A stretch of DNA of 19,361 bases from DASRDR01 sp044867785 (GTDB lineage: Bacteria > Methylomirabilota > Methylomirabilia > Rokubacteriales > DASRDR01): the NCBI GenBank assembly GCA_044867785.1, contig JBIOVM010000005.1, positions 1 to 19,361 on the forward strand. The letters run 5' to 3'. The translations under genes were made by a program, and so were the position numbers. The notes under the pieces were generated by a model. The model did no database searches and had not been told where the DNA came from. It worked only from the letters and a program-made list of their open reading frames with translations. This document shows, piece by piece, positions 1 through 6,533 of the stretch (position 1 is the stretch's first letter; every line of letters starts with the position of its first letter).

Positions 1-522
1 GAGCTCGCGCCGAACGGCGTCGATCGCGGCCCGGAGATCCTCGGGCGCGGGCAAGGCTGGCGAGTAGGCGGCGCGGGCGAGCGCCGCGAGCCGCGCCACG
101 TCGGGGTGGGTCGGGTCCCAGGCGGCCAGCGCCGCCTGGACGGCCTCGTCGTGCCCGTCTTCGGCGAGGAGGACGATGCGGTGGAGCTCGGCGACGGGCG
201 AGCTCTCCTCCTCCACCAGCTCCTCGTACCAGGCGATCGCGTCGTCCCGCGCCTCGGCGTCGGAGGCGAGCGCGAAGCGGAGCAACGGGCGCTCCCAGGC
301 CGGGGCCCGCGCCGCCGCGGCCCGCAGGTCCATCTCGCGCGCGACCATGCGCTCGAGCGATTCCTCCGGCCGCTCGAGCACGTCGAGCCCGTGCGCCGGC
401 CACAGGAGGAGGACGGCCAATCCGCCCAGCAGCCCGAGGGCGACGCCCGTCACCCACCGGTGAAGCCGCGGGCCCCGGACGATGGACTCGACCGGCGCCT
501 CTTGCTCGGACTGGACCGACAT
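1..522 (-). CDS. Membrane-anchored hypothetical protein, N-terminal part
   Basis: A continuous minus-strand frame opens with ATG at 522 and runs off the left edge without a stop, giving 174 residues. The product has a short acidic N-terminus, one strongly hydrophobic segment at about residues 23-42 (start of TVGVALGLLGG-like run: VTGVALGLLGG), and then a soluble, Ala/Glu/Arg-rich helical region. That region includes a stretch around residues 92-103 ending WYEELVEEE and reads like a helical-repeat (TPR-like) scaffold. A -10-like hexamer lies just upstream, and the gene is divergent from the phosphodiesterase gene. I do not recognise the family. It could be the N-terminal portion of a larger multi-pass membrane protein, since the C-terminus is missing. 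High confidence that it is coding, because codon usage matches the neighbours and no stop interrupts it; no functional call is made. Confidence 0.6.
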   Translation of the reverse strand, partial: MSVQSEQEAPVESIVRGPRLHRWVTGVALGLLGGLAVLLLWPAHGLDVLERPEESLERMVAREMDLRAAAARAPAWERPLLRFALASDAEARDDAIAWYEELVEEESSPVAELHRIVLLAEDGHDEAVQAALAAWDPTHPDVARLAALARAAYSPALPAPEDLRAAIDAVRREL

Positions 523-530
523 GCGGCGGC

Positions 531-536
531 AGTATA
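531..536 (-). promoter_or_regulatory. Candidate -10 element for the left-edge gene
   Basis: On the minus strand the hexamer TATACT, close to the sigma-70 consensus TATAAT, ends 8 bases before the ATG at 522. This is one of the few AT-rich spots in the area. No good -35 is visible at 16-18 bases. The short distance to the start implies a leaderless transcript or a leader of only a few bases. Confidence 0.4.
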
Positions 537-592
537 CCGCGGGGTCCGACGGGCCTTCGCGGGTGTCCCTTCTCCTGCTGGACGGCCCGCAG

Positions 593-598
593 TACGAT
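593..598 (+). promoter_or_regulatory. Candidate -10 element for the phosphodiesterase gene
   Basis: The hexamer TACGAT (fits TANNNT) is followed by exactly 6 bases and then the ATG at 605. A transcript starting at the usual distance from it would begin at or next to the start codon, so this would be a leaderless mRNA. There is no Shine-Dalgarno sequence before the ATG, which agrees. The -35 region is weak. Confidence 0.4.
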
Positions 599-604
599 GC
601 GGGC

Positions 605-1585
605 ATGCGCGCGCGACGCGGCGGCCTCGCCCCGTACGTCCTCGCCGCGCTCGCCGTCGGGGCCGCGGCCGCCGGACCGGCGACCGCCTTCGACCTTCAG
701 GGTCACCGTGGCGCGCGCGGGCTGGCCCCGGAGAATACCCTCGCCGGCTTCCGCAAGGCGCTCGAGATCGGCGTCTCCACGCTGGAGCTCGACCTCGGTC
801 TGACTCGGGACGGCGTCCTGGTGGTGTCCCACGATCCGGTGCTGAACCCGGACGTGGTGCGCGGTCCCGACGGGCAGTGGCTCGCCGCGCCCGGGCCCGC
901 GATCCAGACGCTCACGCTGGCGGAGCTCAAGCGCTTCGACGTGGGACGCCTCGATCCGCGGAGCCGCTACGCCCGGCAGTGGCCCGAGCAGGCGGCCGCC
1001 GACGGCCAGCGCGTCCCGACGCTCGCGGAGGTCGTCGCCCTCGCCCGGGCGTCCGGCCGGAACGTGCGGCTGAACGCGGAGACCAAGCTCCGACCCGACC
1101 GGCCCGCGGAGGCCCCCTCCCCCGAGGCGTTCGCGAAGGCCGTCGTGGACTTCTGGCGCGCGGAGGGCCTGGAGGCGATGGCCACCGTTCAGTCGTTCGA
1201 CTGGCGCACCCTCGTCGAGATCACGCGGCTCGCGCCCGAGATCCGGACCGTGTGCTTGACGATCCAGCAGCCCAGCTTCGACAACGTGGAGCAGGGGCGT
1301 CCGGGCCCGTCGCCGTGGACCGCCGGCCTCGACGTCGACGACCTCGGCTCGGTGCCGCGCCTGGTGGCGCGCGCGGGATGCGCGGCATGGTCGCCCTTCT
1401 TCCGCGAGCTGACGCGCGAGGGGGTCGCGCAGGCCCGCGCCCTCGGCCTCGTCGTGATCCCCTGGACCGTCAACGACCGGGCCGACATGGCGCGGATGAT
1501 CGAGAGCGGGGTCCACGGGATCATCACCGACTATCCCGACCGCCTGCGTCAGGTCATGGCGGAGCGGAATCTCCCGCTCCCGTAG
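605..1585 (+). CDS. Glycerophosphodiester phosphodiesterase family protein, exported
   Basis: A 326-residue GDPD-family protein that would hydrolyse glycerophosphodiesters to glycerol 3-phosphate and an alcohol in the periplasm. The start at 605 is chosen because it gives a clean signal peptide: RARR followed by a hydrophobic run at about residues 8-28, ending near ATAF. It is also preceded by a -10-like hexamer; an upstream in-frame ATG at 482 would add a non-secretory leader. The GDPD signature follows directly: HRGARGLAPENT from H34, ELDL at 61-64 and SHDP with H77. These match the catalytic His pair and the metal-binding Glu/Asp of the family. The C-terminal end has the typical VIPWTVND and GVHGIITDYPD segments of the TIM barrel. 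Length is normal for periplasmic GDPDs. The next gene begins 5 bases after the stop, so the two are probably cotranscribed. Confidence 0.88.
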   Translation: MRARRGGLAPYVLAALAVGAAAAGPATAFDLQGHRGARGLAPENTLAGFRKALEIGVSTLELDLGLTRDGVLVVSHDPVLNPDVVRGPDGQWLAAPGPAIQTLTLAELKRFDVGRLDPRSRYARQWPEQAAADGQRVPTLAEVVALARASGRNVRLNAETKLRPDRPAEAPSPEAFAKAVVDFWRAEGLEAMATVQSFDWRTLVEITRLAPEIRTVCLTIQQPSFDNVEQGRPGPSPWTAGLDVDDLGSVPRLVARAGCAAWSPFFRELTREGVAQARALGLVVIPWTVNDRADMARMIESGVHGIITDYPDRLRQVMAERNLPLP

Positions 1586-1590
1586 CCGCG

Positions 1591-2613
1591 ATGGACTCAC
1601 CGACGGGCGCGGCGCGGCTCCTGGAGGCGATGGACCTCATCGACCTCCACATCCACGTGGGCGCGGCAGTGGCGCCGCACATCCTGTGGGAGATCGCCCA
1701 CGACCACGGGTTCAAGCTGCCGGTGAAGAGCTACCCGGAGTTCCAGGACCTCGTCTACGCGGATCCGGAGCGTGTCACCTCCCTCGACGGCTACCTCGAC
1801 ATCCTCCATCGCTGGACCGAGCGCATCCAGTCGTCGCCCGCGGCCATCGAGCGGTCGGTCTACTCGATCATCGGCAAGGAGTACCGCTCCTCCCGCGTGT
1901 CGACCATCGAGCTGCGCTTCAACCCCATGAAGCGGAACCTGGGCGGCGAGCGCGATCTCGATCACATCATCGCCGCCGCGATCCGTGGCATGGAGCGCGC
2001 CTGCCTCGCCTACGGAATCCGTGCGGGATTGATCTTCTGCCTCGCCCGCGAGTTCGACTACGAGCTGAACGACATCATCGTCCGCAAGGCGGAGCGCTAC
2101 CGGGACCGCGGCGTGGTGGGCATCGACCTGGCCGGCCCGGAGAAGCACACCCTCGAGTTCGGGAGCGACGTGGATCGCTACCACAACCTGTTCGCCCGGG
2201 CGCGCGCCGCCGGCCTCGGCACGACGATTCACACCGGCGAGACCTCCCACACGGGCGCCGACGGCGTCTTCGCCGTGCTGGACAAGCTCCGGCCCGATCG
2301 CATCGGCCATGGAATCGCCGCCGCGCAGAATCGGGAGCTCATGCGACGCCTGGCGGACCAGGGGACGGTGCTCGAGCTCTGCCCCTCGTCGAACCTCCGG
2401 ACGCGCGCCGTCTCGGGCTGGGACGAGCTCCGCGAGGTGTACCAGCGGCTCCGCGATGCCGGCGTGCGGACGACTGTGAACACCGACGGCCCGTACCTGC
2501 TCCGAACCACGCTTCGCCACGAGCTCGAGCTCCTCCTGACGCACGACGTCTTTGGCCCGGACGACCTCCGGGGTTGCATCGAGACCGCACGGCGGGCGAC
2601 GTTCGTCCGCTAG
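1591..2613 (+). CDS. Adenosine deaminase-like metal-dependent hydrolase with altered substrate pocket
   Basis: A 340-residue member of the adenosine/AMP deaminase branch of the amidohydrolase superfamily, near the usual length. Metal ligands and catalytic residues are visible: DLHIH (H20, H22), HTGE (H214, E217), RIGHG (H240) and NTDGP (D299), plus the family's LELCPSSN segment at 261-268. Two positions that bind the nucleoside in true adenosine deaminases are changed. The Asp two residues after the second His of HxH (mouse D19) is G24, and the second Asp of the usual DD pair (mouse D296) is G300. The catalytic chemistry is therefore probably kept but the substrate is probably not adenosine. 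Start: ATG at 1591, 5 bases after the upstream stop; ATG 1630 is an alternative. It is likely cotranscribed with the GDPD gene and perhaps the RidA gene downstream. The family is certain; the substrate is unknown. Confidence 0.82.
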   Translation: MDSPTGAARLLEAMDLIDLHIHVGAAVAPHILWEIAHDHGFKLPVKSYPEFQDLVYADPERVTSLDGYLDILHRWTERIQSSPAAIERSVYSIIGKEYRSSRVSTIELRFNPMKRNLGGERDLDHIIAAAIRGMERACLAYGIRAGLIFCLAREFDYELNDIIVRKAERYRDRGVVGIDLAGPEKHTLEFGSDVDRYHNLFARARAAGLGTTIHTGETSHTGADGVFAVLDKLRPDRIGHGIAAAQNRELMRRLADQGTVLELCPSSNLRTRAVSGWDELREVYQRLRDAGVRTTVNTDGPYLLRTTLRHELELLLTHDVFGPDDLRGCIETARRATFVR

Positions 2614-2675
2614 GCGCGCGTCAGGCGTCCGCGAGGCGGCCGGCAGGCGGCTCACCCCCACACACGGAGGAAGAC

Positions 2676-3125
2676 GTGAAGCGCCAGGTCATCAGCACCG
2701 ACGCAGGTCCTCGAACGGGTCTCCCCTACTCCCAGGCCATCCGCCACGGCGACCTCGTGTTCGTGGCGGGGCAGGTCGCGCTCGACCCGGCCACGGGCCG
2801 GGTCGTCGAGGGCGACATCCGCGATCAGACCCGGCAGGTCCTGGAGAACATCCAGGCGATCCTCCGGGCGGCCGGGACCTCGCTCGCGCACGCCGTCGAG
2901 TGCCTCTGCCTCCTCAGCAACATCGGGGACTTCGCGGCGTTCAACGACGTCTACAAGGGCTTCTTCCCCACGGACCCGCCCGCCCGGACGACGGTTCAGG
3001 CGGTGCTGCCGCGACCGGGTCTGCTGGTGGAGATCCGGGCGGTCGCCGCGATGCCCCCGGCGCGGGCGACGAGACGCGCCTCGAAGCCGGCCCGGCGGGC
3101 GACGGCCAAGCGCCGCCGGCGGTAG
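2676..3125 (+). CDS. RidA family protein (enamine/imine deaminase) with basic C-terminal tail
   Basis: A 149-residue RidA/YjgF/UK114-family protein. RidA members hydrolyse reactive 2-aminoacrylate-type enamines or imines, releasing ammonia, as trimers with active sites between subunits. The family signature is seen at PPARTTVQAVLPRPGLLVEI (residues 101-120). It includes the substrate-carboxylate-binding Arg (R104) and the conserved Glu (E119), with YSQAI and VAGQVALDP in the N-terminal half. The GTG start at 2676 has a good Shine-Dalgarno (GGAGG at 2666-2670). The family domain ends near residue 127. It is followed by an unusual tail of about 22 residues, rich in Arg, Lys and Ala and ending KRRRR, which typical RidA proteins of about 125-130 residues lack. 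The gene lies 62 bases after the deaminase-like gene and converges with the crotonase gene (9-base gap). Confidence 0.87.
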   Translation: MKRQVISTDAGPRTGLPYSQAIRHGDLVFVAGQVALDPATGRVVEGDIRDQTRQVLENIQAILRAAGTSLAHAVECLCLLSNIGDFAAFNDVYKGFFPTDPPARTTVQAVLPRPGLLVEIRAVAAMPPARATRRASKPARRATAKRRRR

Positions 3126-3134
3126 CGGCTCCGC

Positions 3135-3923
3135 CTACCGGCCGCGGAAGACCGGGGCGCGTTTCTCGGAGAAGGCCCGCACGCCTTCGCCGAAGTCCTC
3201 GGTGTGCCCGCTCTGGGCGATCGCCTGGCTCTCGTGCTCCATCTGGGTCTCGAGGCTCTCGGTCGTCGACAGGTGGAGGAGCCGCTTGCCTCGGCCGAAG
3301 GCCAGGGTCGGGCCCTGGGCAAGCTCCGCGGCCAGGCGCCGCACCGCCTCCGGGAACTCCGCGTCCGGGACGACGCGCGTTGCGAGTCCCCACTCGACCG
3401 CTTCCTTCGCGGTGAGGACGCGGTTCGTGTAGAAGAGCTCCACGGCGCGGCGGATGCCGCAGAGCCGCGGCAGCCAGTAGGTCGAGGAGCCGTCCGGTGT
3501 CGCGGCGATGCGCGAGTACGCCATCGTGAACCGGGCGGACTCGGTGGCGATGACGAGATCGCCGGCCATGGCGAGCGCAAGCCCGCCGCCGGCGGCCACG
3601 CCGTTGACGGCGGTGATGACGGGCTTCGGGGTCCGCACGAGGCGGGAGACGACGCCGTGGATGTAGGTCGTGAGCTCCTTCAGCAGCACGCCGACCCGCG
3701 GCAGGCCCTGGACGAAATCCTTGACGTCGCCCCCGCCGCAGAAGGCCTTCCCCGCGCCGGTGAGGACGACGCAGCGCACCGCGGGGTCCTCGTCCACCTC
3801 CAGGACGGCGCCGAGAAGCTCGCGAGCGAGCGCGAGGGTGAGGGCATTGTAGGCCTCTGGACGCGCGAGCGTGATCGTCGCGATGCCCTCGGCCACGTCG
3901 AGCCGGATCGTCTCGTAGCGCAT
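3135..3923 (-). CDS. Enoyl-CoA hydratase/isomerase family protein, PaaG-like
   Basis: A 262-residue crotonase-fold protein, normal length. The CoA and oxyanion-hole signatures are present: CGGGDVKDF (62-70) and NGVAAGGGLALAMAGD (107-122). Both glutamates that make crotonase a hydratase are missing: the residue after GGGL is A116 (rat E144) and the position of rat E164 is Y136. Instead there is an Asp in TPDGSSTYWLPR (D144), matching the catalytic Asp of PaaG-type 1,2-epoxyphenylacetyl-CoA isomerases. So an isomerase-type reaction on an acyl-CoA is more likely than hydration (inference). Start ATG 3923 has a good Shine-Dalgarno (GAGGAG). A 62-base nested inverted repeat begins 16 bases upstream. 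The gene is divergent from the HtrA gene and convergent with the RidA gene, apparently monocistronic. No paa-type neighbours are in view, so the pathway is open. Confidence 0.85.
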   Translation of the reverse strand: MRYETIRLDVAEGIATITLARPEAYNALTLALARELLGAVLEVDEDPAVRCVVLTGAGKAFCGGGDVKDFVQGLPRVGVLLKELTTYIHGVVSRLVRTPKPVITAVNGVAAGGGLALAMAGDLVIATESARFTMAYSRIAATPDGSSTYWLPRLCGIRRAVELFYTNRVLTAKEAVEWGLATRVVPDAEFPEAVRRLAAELAQGPTLAFGRGKRLLHLSTTESLETQMEHESQAIAQSGHTEDFGEGVRAFSEKRAPVFRGR

Positions 3924-3938
3924 GCGCGTCTCCTCGCT

Positions 3939-4000
3939 GGGGTCAGACCCCCGAAGCGGCCCCCGTGCGCGGCGTTCAGTGCACGGCGGGGTCTGACCTC
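3939..4000. repeat. Nested inverted repeat between divergent genes
   Basis: GGGGTCAGACCCC at 3939-3951, itself a palindrome around one base, is matched by GGGGTCTGACCTC at 3988-4000. The two arms pair over 13 positions (one G-T wobble). Inside, CCGTGC (3963-3968) and GCACGG (3981-3986) form a second stem. The whole can form a cruciform or an RNA hairpin. It sits upstream of the crotonase Shine-Dalgarno. A CAGAAT hexamer on the minus strand at 4010-4005 would place that gene's transcript start near the outer edge of the repeat, so it may form the 5' leader. It may equally be a dispersed REP-like element. Confidence 0.6.
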
Positions 4001-4067
4001 GGCCATTCTGCCACGCGAGCCGCAGCGCCCGCCAGGTGACGGCCGGATCACGACCGGACGGATCGGG

Positions 4068-4073
4068 TAGAAT
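4068..4073 (+). promoter_or_regulatory. Candidate -10 element for the HtrA gene
   Basis: TAGAAT, five of six matches to TATAAT, ends 6 bases before the GTG at 4080. This is the same spacing as at the GDPD gene, and no Shine-Dalgarno sequence precedes the start. This predicts a transcript beginning at or next to the start codon. The hexamer 17 bases upstream (GGATCA) is a poor -35. Confidence 0.45.
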
Positions 4074-4079
4074 GGCGCC

Positions 4080-5195
4080 GTGACCCAGCGCGTGACCTGG
4101 CTGGTGGCGGTCGTCCTGGTGGTGGCGCTGCTCGTCATCGGCGGGCTGGTGTCCATCCGCGTCGACCTCCACCCGCCCCGGTGGGCGGCGGCCGAGTTCT
4201 GGACCAACGCCCCCAAGGACGGGCCGCTTCAGCCCGCCTTCAAGCTCTGGGTCGACCTCGCCAAGGCGGCCCGGCCGGCCGTCGTGAACGTCAGCACCCA
4301 GGGGCGGGTCGCCGATCCCCGGACCGAGTTCTTCCGCCGCTTCTTCGAGGGCACGCCGCCGCCCGGCGGCCAGCGATCGAGCCTCGGCTCCGGGTTCATC
4401 ATCTCGACCGACGGTTACGTCGTGACGAACAACCACGTCGTGGGCGGCGGCGGCGACATCAGCGTGCGGCTCTCCCGGGGCGGCGACTACCCCGCGCGCG
4501 TCGTCGGCACCGACCCACCGACCGACTTGGCCCTCCTCAAGATCGACGCGGCCCAGCTGGTCGCACTCCCGCTCGGCGATTCCGACCAGCTCCAGGTGGG
4601 CGAGCCGGTCATGGCGATCGGAAACCCGTTCGGCCTCGACCAGACCGTCACGACCGGGATCGTCAGCGCCAAGGAGCGCTTCATCGGAAGCGGCCCGTAC
4701 GACGAGTTCGTCCAGACCGACGCGTCCATCAATCCCGGCAACTCCGGCGGGCCCCTGATCGACAGCCGAGGCGCGGTGGTGGCCATCAACAGCGCAATCT
4801 TCTCCCAGTCGGGCGGTTCCATCGGCATCGGCTTCGCGATCCCGGTGAACCTCGCGAAGACGGTGCTGCTCCAGCTGCGGGACCGAGGCTCGGTGGTCCG
4901 AGGGTATCTCGGGGTGTCCGTCCGGCCGCTCGCGACGGACGGAACCGAGAGCGACCAGAAGGGCGTCGCCGTGGAGAGCGTGGTGGAGGGCGCCCCCGCC
5001 GAGCGAGCCGGCGTCAGGAAGGGCGACGTCATCGTCGCCGTCAACGACCAGCCGATCGTCACACCGCCCGAGTTGACGCGCCGGATCGTCGGCATGGCGC
5101 CGGGCACGCGCGTCGAGCTGTCGATCCGCCGCCAGGGCAACACGCTGAAGATCCCGGTCGAGCTCGGCGTCCGTCCCGAGCAGCCCAAGCGCTAG
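4080..5195 (+). CDS. HtrA/DegS-like periplasmic serine protease
   Basis: A 371-residue trypsin-fold protease with one PDZ domain, the DegS-like architecture. HtrA proteases degrade or cleave misfolded envelope proteins. An N-terminal hydrophobic segment (residues about 7-25) without a clear cleavage site suggests a membrane anchor with the rest in the periplasm. The catalytic triad is visible: H119 in VVTNNHVV, D149 in PTDLALLKI and S222 in NPGNSGGPL. The protease domain spans about 55-262 and the PDZ domain about 276-365, starting GYLGVSVRPL with a GAPAERAGVRKGDVI loop. GTG 4080 is used because it precedes the anchor and lies 6 bases after a -10-like hexamer. It is a single-gene unit, divergent from the crotonase gene and convergent with the cupin operon. 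Confidence 0.92.
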   Translation: MTQRVTWLVAVVLVVALLVIGGLVSIRVDLHPPRWAAAEFWTNAPKDGPLQPAFKLWVDLAKAARPAVVNVSTQGRVADPRTEFFRRFFEGTPPPGGQRSSLGSGFIISTDGYVVTNNHVVGGGGDISVRLSRGGDYPARVVGTDPPTDLALLKIDAAQLVALPLGDSDQLQVGEPVMAIGNPFGLDQTVTTGIVSAKERFIGSGPYDEFVQTDASINPGNSGGPLIDSRGAVVAINSAIFSQSGGSIGIGFAIPVNLAKTVLLQLRDRGSVVRGYLGVSVRPLATDGTESDQKGVAVESVVEGAPAERAGVRKGDVIVAVNDQPIVTPPELTRRIVGMAPGTRVELSIRRQGNTLKIPVELGVRPEQPKR

Positions 5196-5339
5196 CCGGC
5201 ACGCCGGTCGGAGTGGGGCACGCCCCCGGCGTTGCCTGAGCGAAGCCGCGCCGTCCTGATGGCGGTGGCCCTTCCGTTGACCGGAACCGGTGCGACGACT
5301 CGCGCGTGGCCGAGGCGGCGCGCGTGGACCGACTGGAGC

Positions 5340-5359
5340 CAGCGGGGCGCGCCCCGCTG
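5340..5359. terminator. GC-rich perfect palindrome, possible terminator of the cupin operon
   Basis: A 20-base perfect palindrome (each half CAGCGGGGCG) lies 8 bases beyond the cupin stop codon, in the 172-base gap between the convergent HtrA and cupin genes. It could form a strong hairpin ending transcription from the minus strand. There is no T-run, so a classical intrinsic terminator is not proven. A smaller repeat, ACCGG-AA-CCGGT, sits at 5280-5291. The rest of the gap (5196-5339) shows nothing I can assign. Confidence 0.4.
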
Positions 5360-5367
5360 CGGCGGCG

Positions 5368-5700
5368 CTAGTATTCCGGCGGGGCGTAGACGGTGAGAAA
5401 GAAGAGCGGCCCGGCGCCCACGCTCCGCACGTGGTGGAGCGTACCGGCCGGGATCAGGACGAGCGCGCCGGACCTCACGGTCAGCGGCTCGTCGCCGATT
5501 CGCACCTCGGCCTCGCCCTCGATCACGTAGACGATCTGGTCGGCCGCGTGCGTCTCGGCGGGACCGGCGTCCTGCCCAGGGGCGACGGTCATGACGGCCG
5601 TCTGGCTGCGCGCCGTCTCCTGGAGCACGCGGAAGTAGTCGCCCCGATGCTCGCCGGGACGGACTACGAGCTCGCCGCGGCGGAGCGGGCCCTTCTTCAT
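5368..5700 (-). CDS. Small single-domain cupin protein
   Basis: A 110-residue cupin-fold protein and the last gene of a four-gene minus-strand operon. The first cupin motif is ETHAADQIVYVIEGEAEVRIG (spanning about 49-69). H51 sits where the second His of the usual HxH stands, with E49 and Q55 in place of the first His and the Glu. The second motif is PAGTLHHV (84-91) with H89/H90. A metal site is therefore possible but of unusual composition. Small cupins of this kind act as dioxygenases, isomerases or sugar/ligand-binding proteins, and the sequence does not decide among them. Its ATG overlaps the hydrolase TGA (ATGA), so translation is coupled. A GC-rich palindrome follows the stop. Confidence 0.8.
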   Translation of the reverse strand: MKKGPLRRGELVVRPGEHRGDYFRVLQETARSQTAVMTVAPGQDAGPAETHAADQIVYVIEGEAEVRIGDEPLTVRSGALVLIPAGTLHHVRSVGAGPLFFLTVYAPPEY

Positions 5701-6533
5701 CGCGTCCCCACGATACCGACGCCCTCCACGGTGGCCCCGGCGAGCCAGCGAGCCGGCCCGCACGGCAGGCTCACGAGGAACTCCCGGATCGCGGCATTGA
5801 CCGCCGCGGGCTGCTCGAGCTGGGGAAAGTGCCCGGCGTCGGCGACCTCGACGAGACGCGCGCCGGCAATCGCGTCGGTGAGGAAGCGGCTGTACTTCAC
5901 CGGCGTGAGCCGATCCTCCGTCCCCGCGACGACGAGCGTCGGCATCCGGATCGCGCCGACGCGCGGCCGCGCGTCGTACCGGTCGCACGCCAGGTAGTCC
6001 CCGAGCGTCACCAGCGGCGCGCATTGCCGGAGGACGCGGTCCACGACGGCCACGCGCTCCGCGGGCGTCGCGACGGCATAGGAGAGCCCCTGGATCACGC
6101 CCACGCCCTCGCCGGGGCGCTCGCGGAGGAGCTCGAGAATGCGGCCGAGAACCCGGAGCCGCGCGCTCGTGCCGACCAGGATCAGGCCCGCCAGTCGCTC
6201 GGGCCGCGCGAGCGCCAGGGTCTGGGCGATCGCGCCGCCCATCGAATGGCCGACGAGAACGACCGGACCGCCGCCGAGCGCGTCGAGGAAGCCCGCCAGC
6301 CAGTCGGCGTACGCGACGATGCTCTGGCCGCCGCGGCCCCGCTCGTGTCCGTGCCCGGGCAGGTCGGGCGCGATCACGCGCGCGATGTCGCCCAGGCCGT
6401 CGAGCTGCGGCTGCCAGAGGTCCGCGCTGCCGCCCGCGCCGTGGACCAAGACGAGCGGCGGCCCCGTCCCCGCCTCGAGCCAGGCCGCCGGACGCCCGGC
6501 GACCGGGCGCGTGCGCCGAACAGGCTCGGTCAC
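5697..6533 (-). CDS. Alpha/beta-fold hydrolase
   Basis: A 278-residue single-domain alpha/beta hydrolase, probably cytosolic. Seen motifs: oxyanion segment HGAGGS (31-36), DLPGHGHE (57-64), nucleophile elbow GHSMGG with S97, acid D207 in GTEDRLTP, and base H235 in ADAGHFPQLEQP. The triad is complete, so the enzyme should be an active esterase, C-C hydrolase or lactonase; the substrate is not readable. A C-terminal extension of about 20 residues beyond the last helix (from about residue 257) is slightly unusual. The GTG start at 6533 is supported by a 4-base GTGA overlap with the upstream PLP-enzyme gene. The stop overlaps the cupin ATG. It is the third gene of the LLM - PLP enzyme - hydrolase - cupin operon. 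Confidence 0.87.
   Translation of the reverse strand: MTEPVRRTRPVAGRPAAWLEAGTGPPLVLVHGAGGSADLWQPQLDGLGDIARVIAPDLPGHGHERGRGGQSIVAYADWLAGFLDALGGGPVVLVGHSMGGAIAQTLALARPERLAGLILVGTSARLRVLGRILELLRERPGEGVGVIQGLSYAVATPAERVAVVDRVLRQCAPLVTLGDYLACDRYDARPRVGAIRMPTLVVAGTEDRLTPVKYSRFLTDAIAGARLVEVADAGHFPQLEQPAAVNAAIREFLVSLPCGPARWLAGATVEGVGIVGTR

Noticed and set aside
482..604. Longer GDPD version starting at ATG 482
   Set aside because: It would put 41 unrelated residues before a good signal peptide, and it overlaps the divergent left-edge gene and its promoter region.
106..1590. Plus-strand open frame upstream of and in frame with the deaminase-like gene, suggesting a fusion
   Set aside because: The part before 1591 lies over the left-edge gene and the GDPD gene in another frame and translates to Arg/Pro/Gly-rich sequence. 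The protein family begins just after 1591.
2339..2590. Minus-strand frames within the deaminase-like gene
   Set aside because: They are antisense shadows, Arg/Gly/Ala-rich, with no start signals and no recognisable domain.
3120..3140. Small inverted repeat CGGTAG/CTACCG holding both stop codons of the convergent RidA and crotonase genes, as a two-way terminator
   Set aside because: The stem is only 6 base pairs with a 9-base loop and no T-run on either side. It may follow simply from two TAG stops in GC-rich context.
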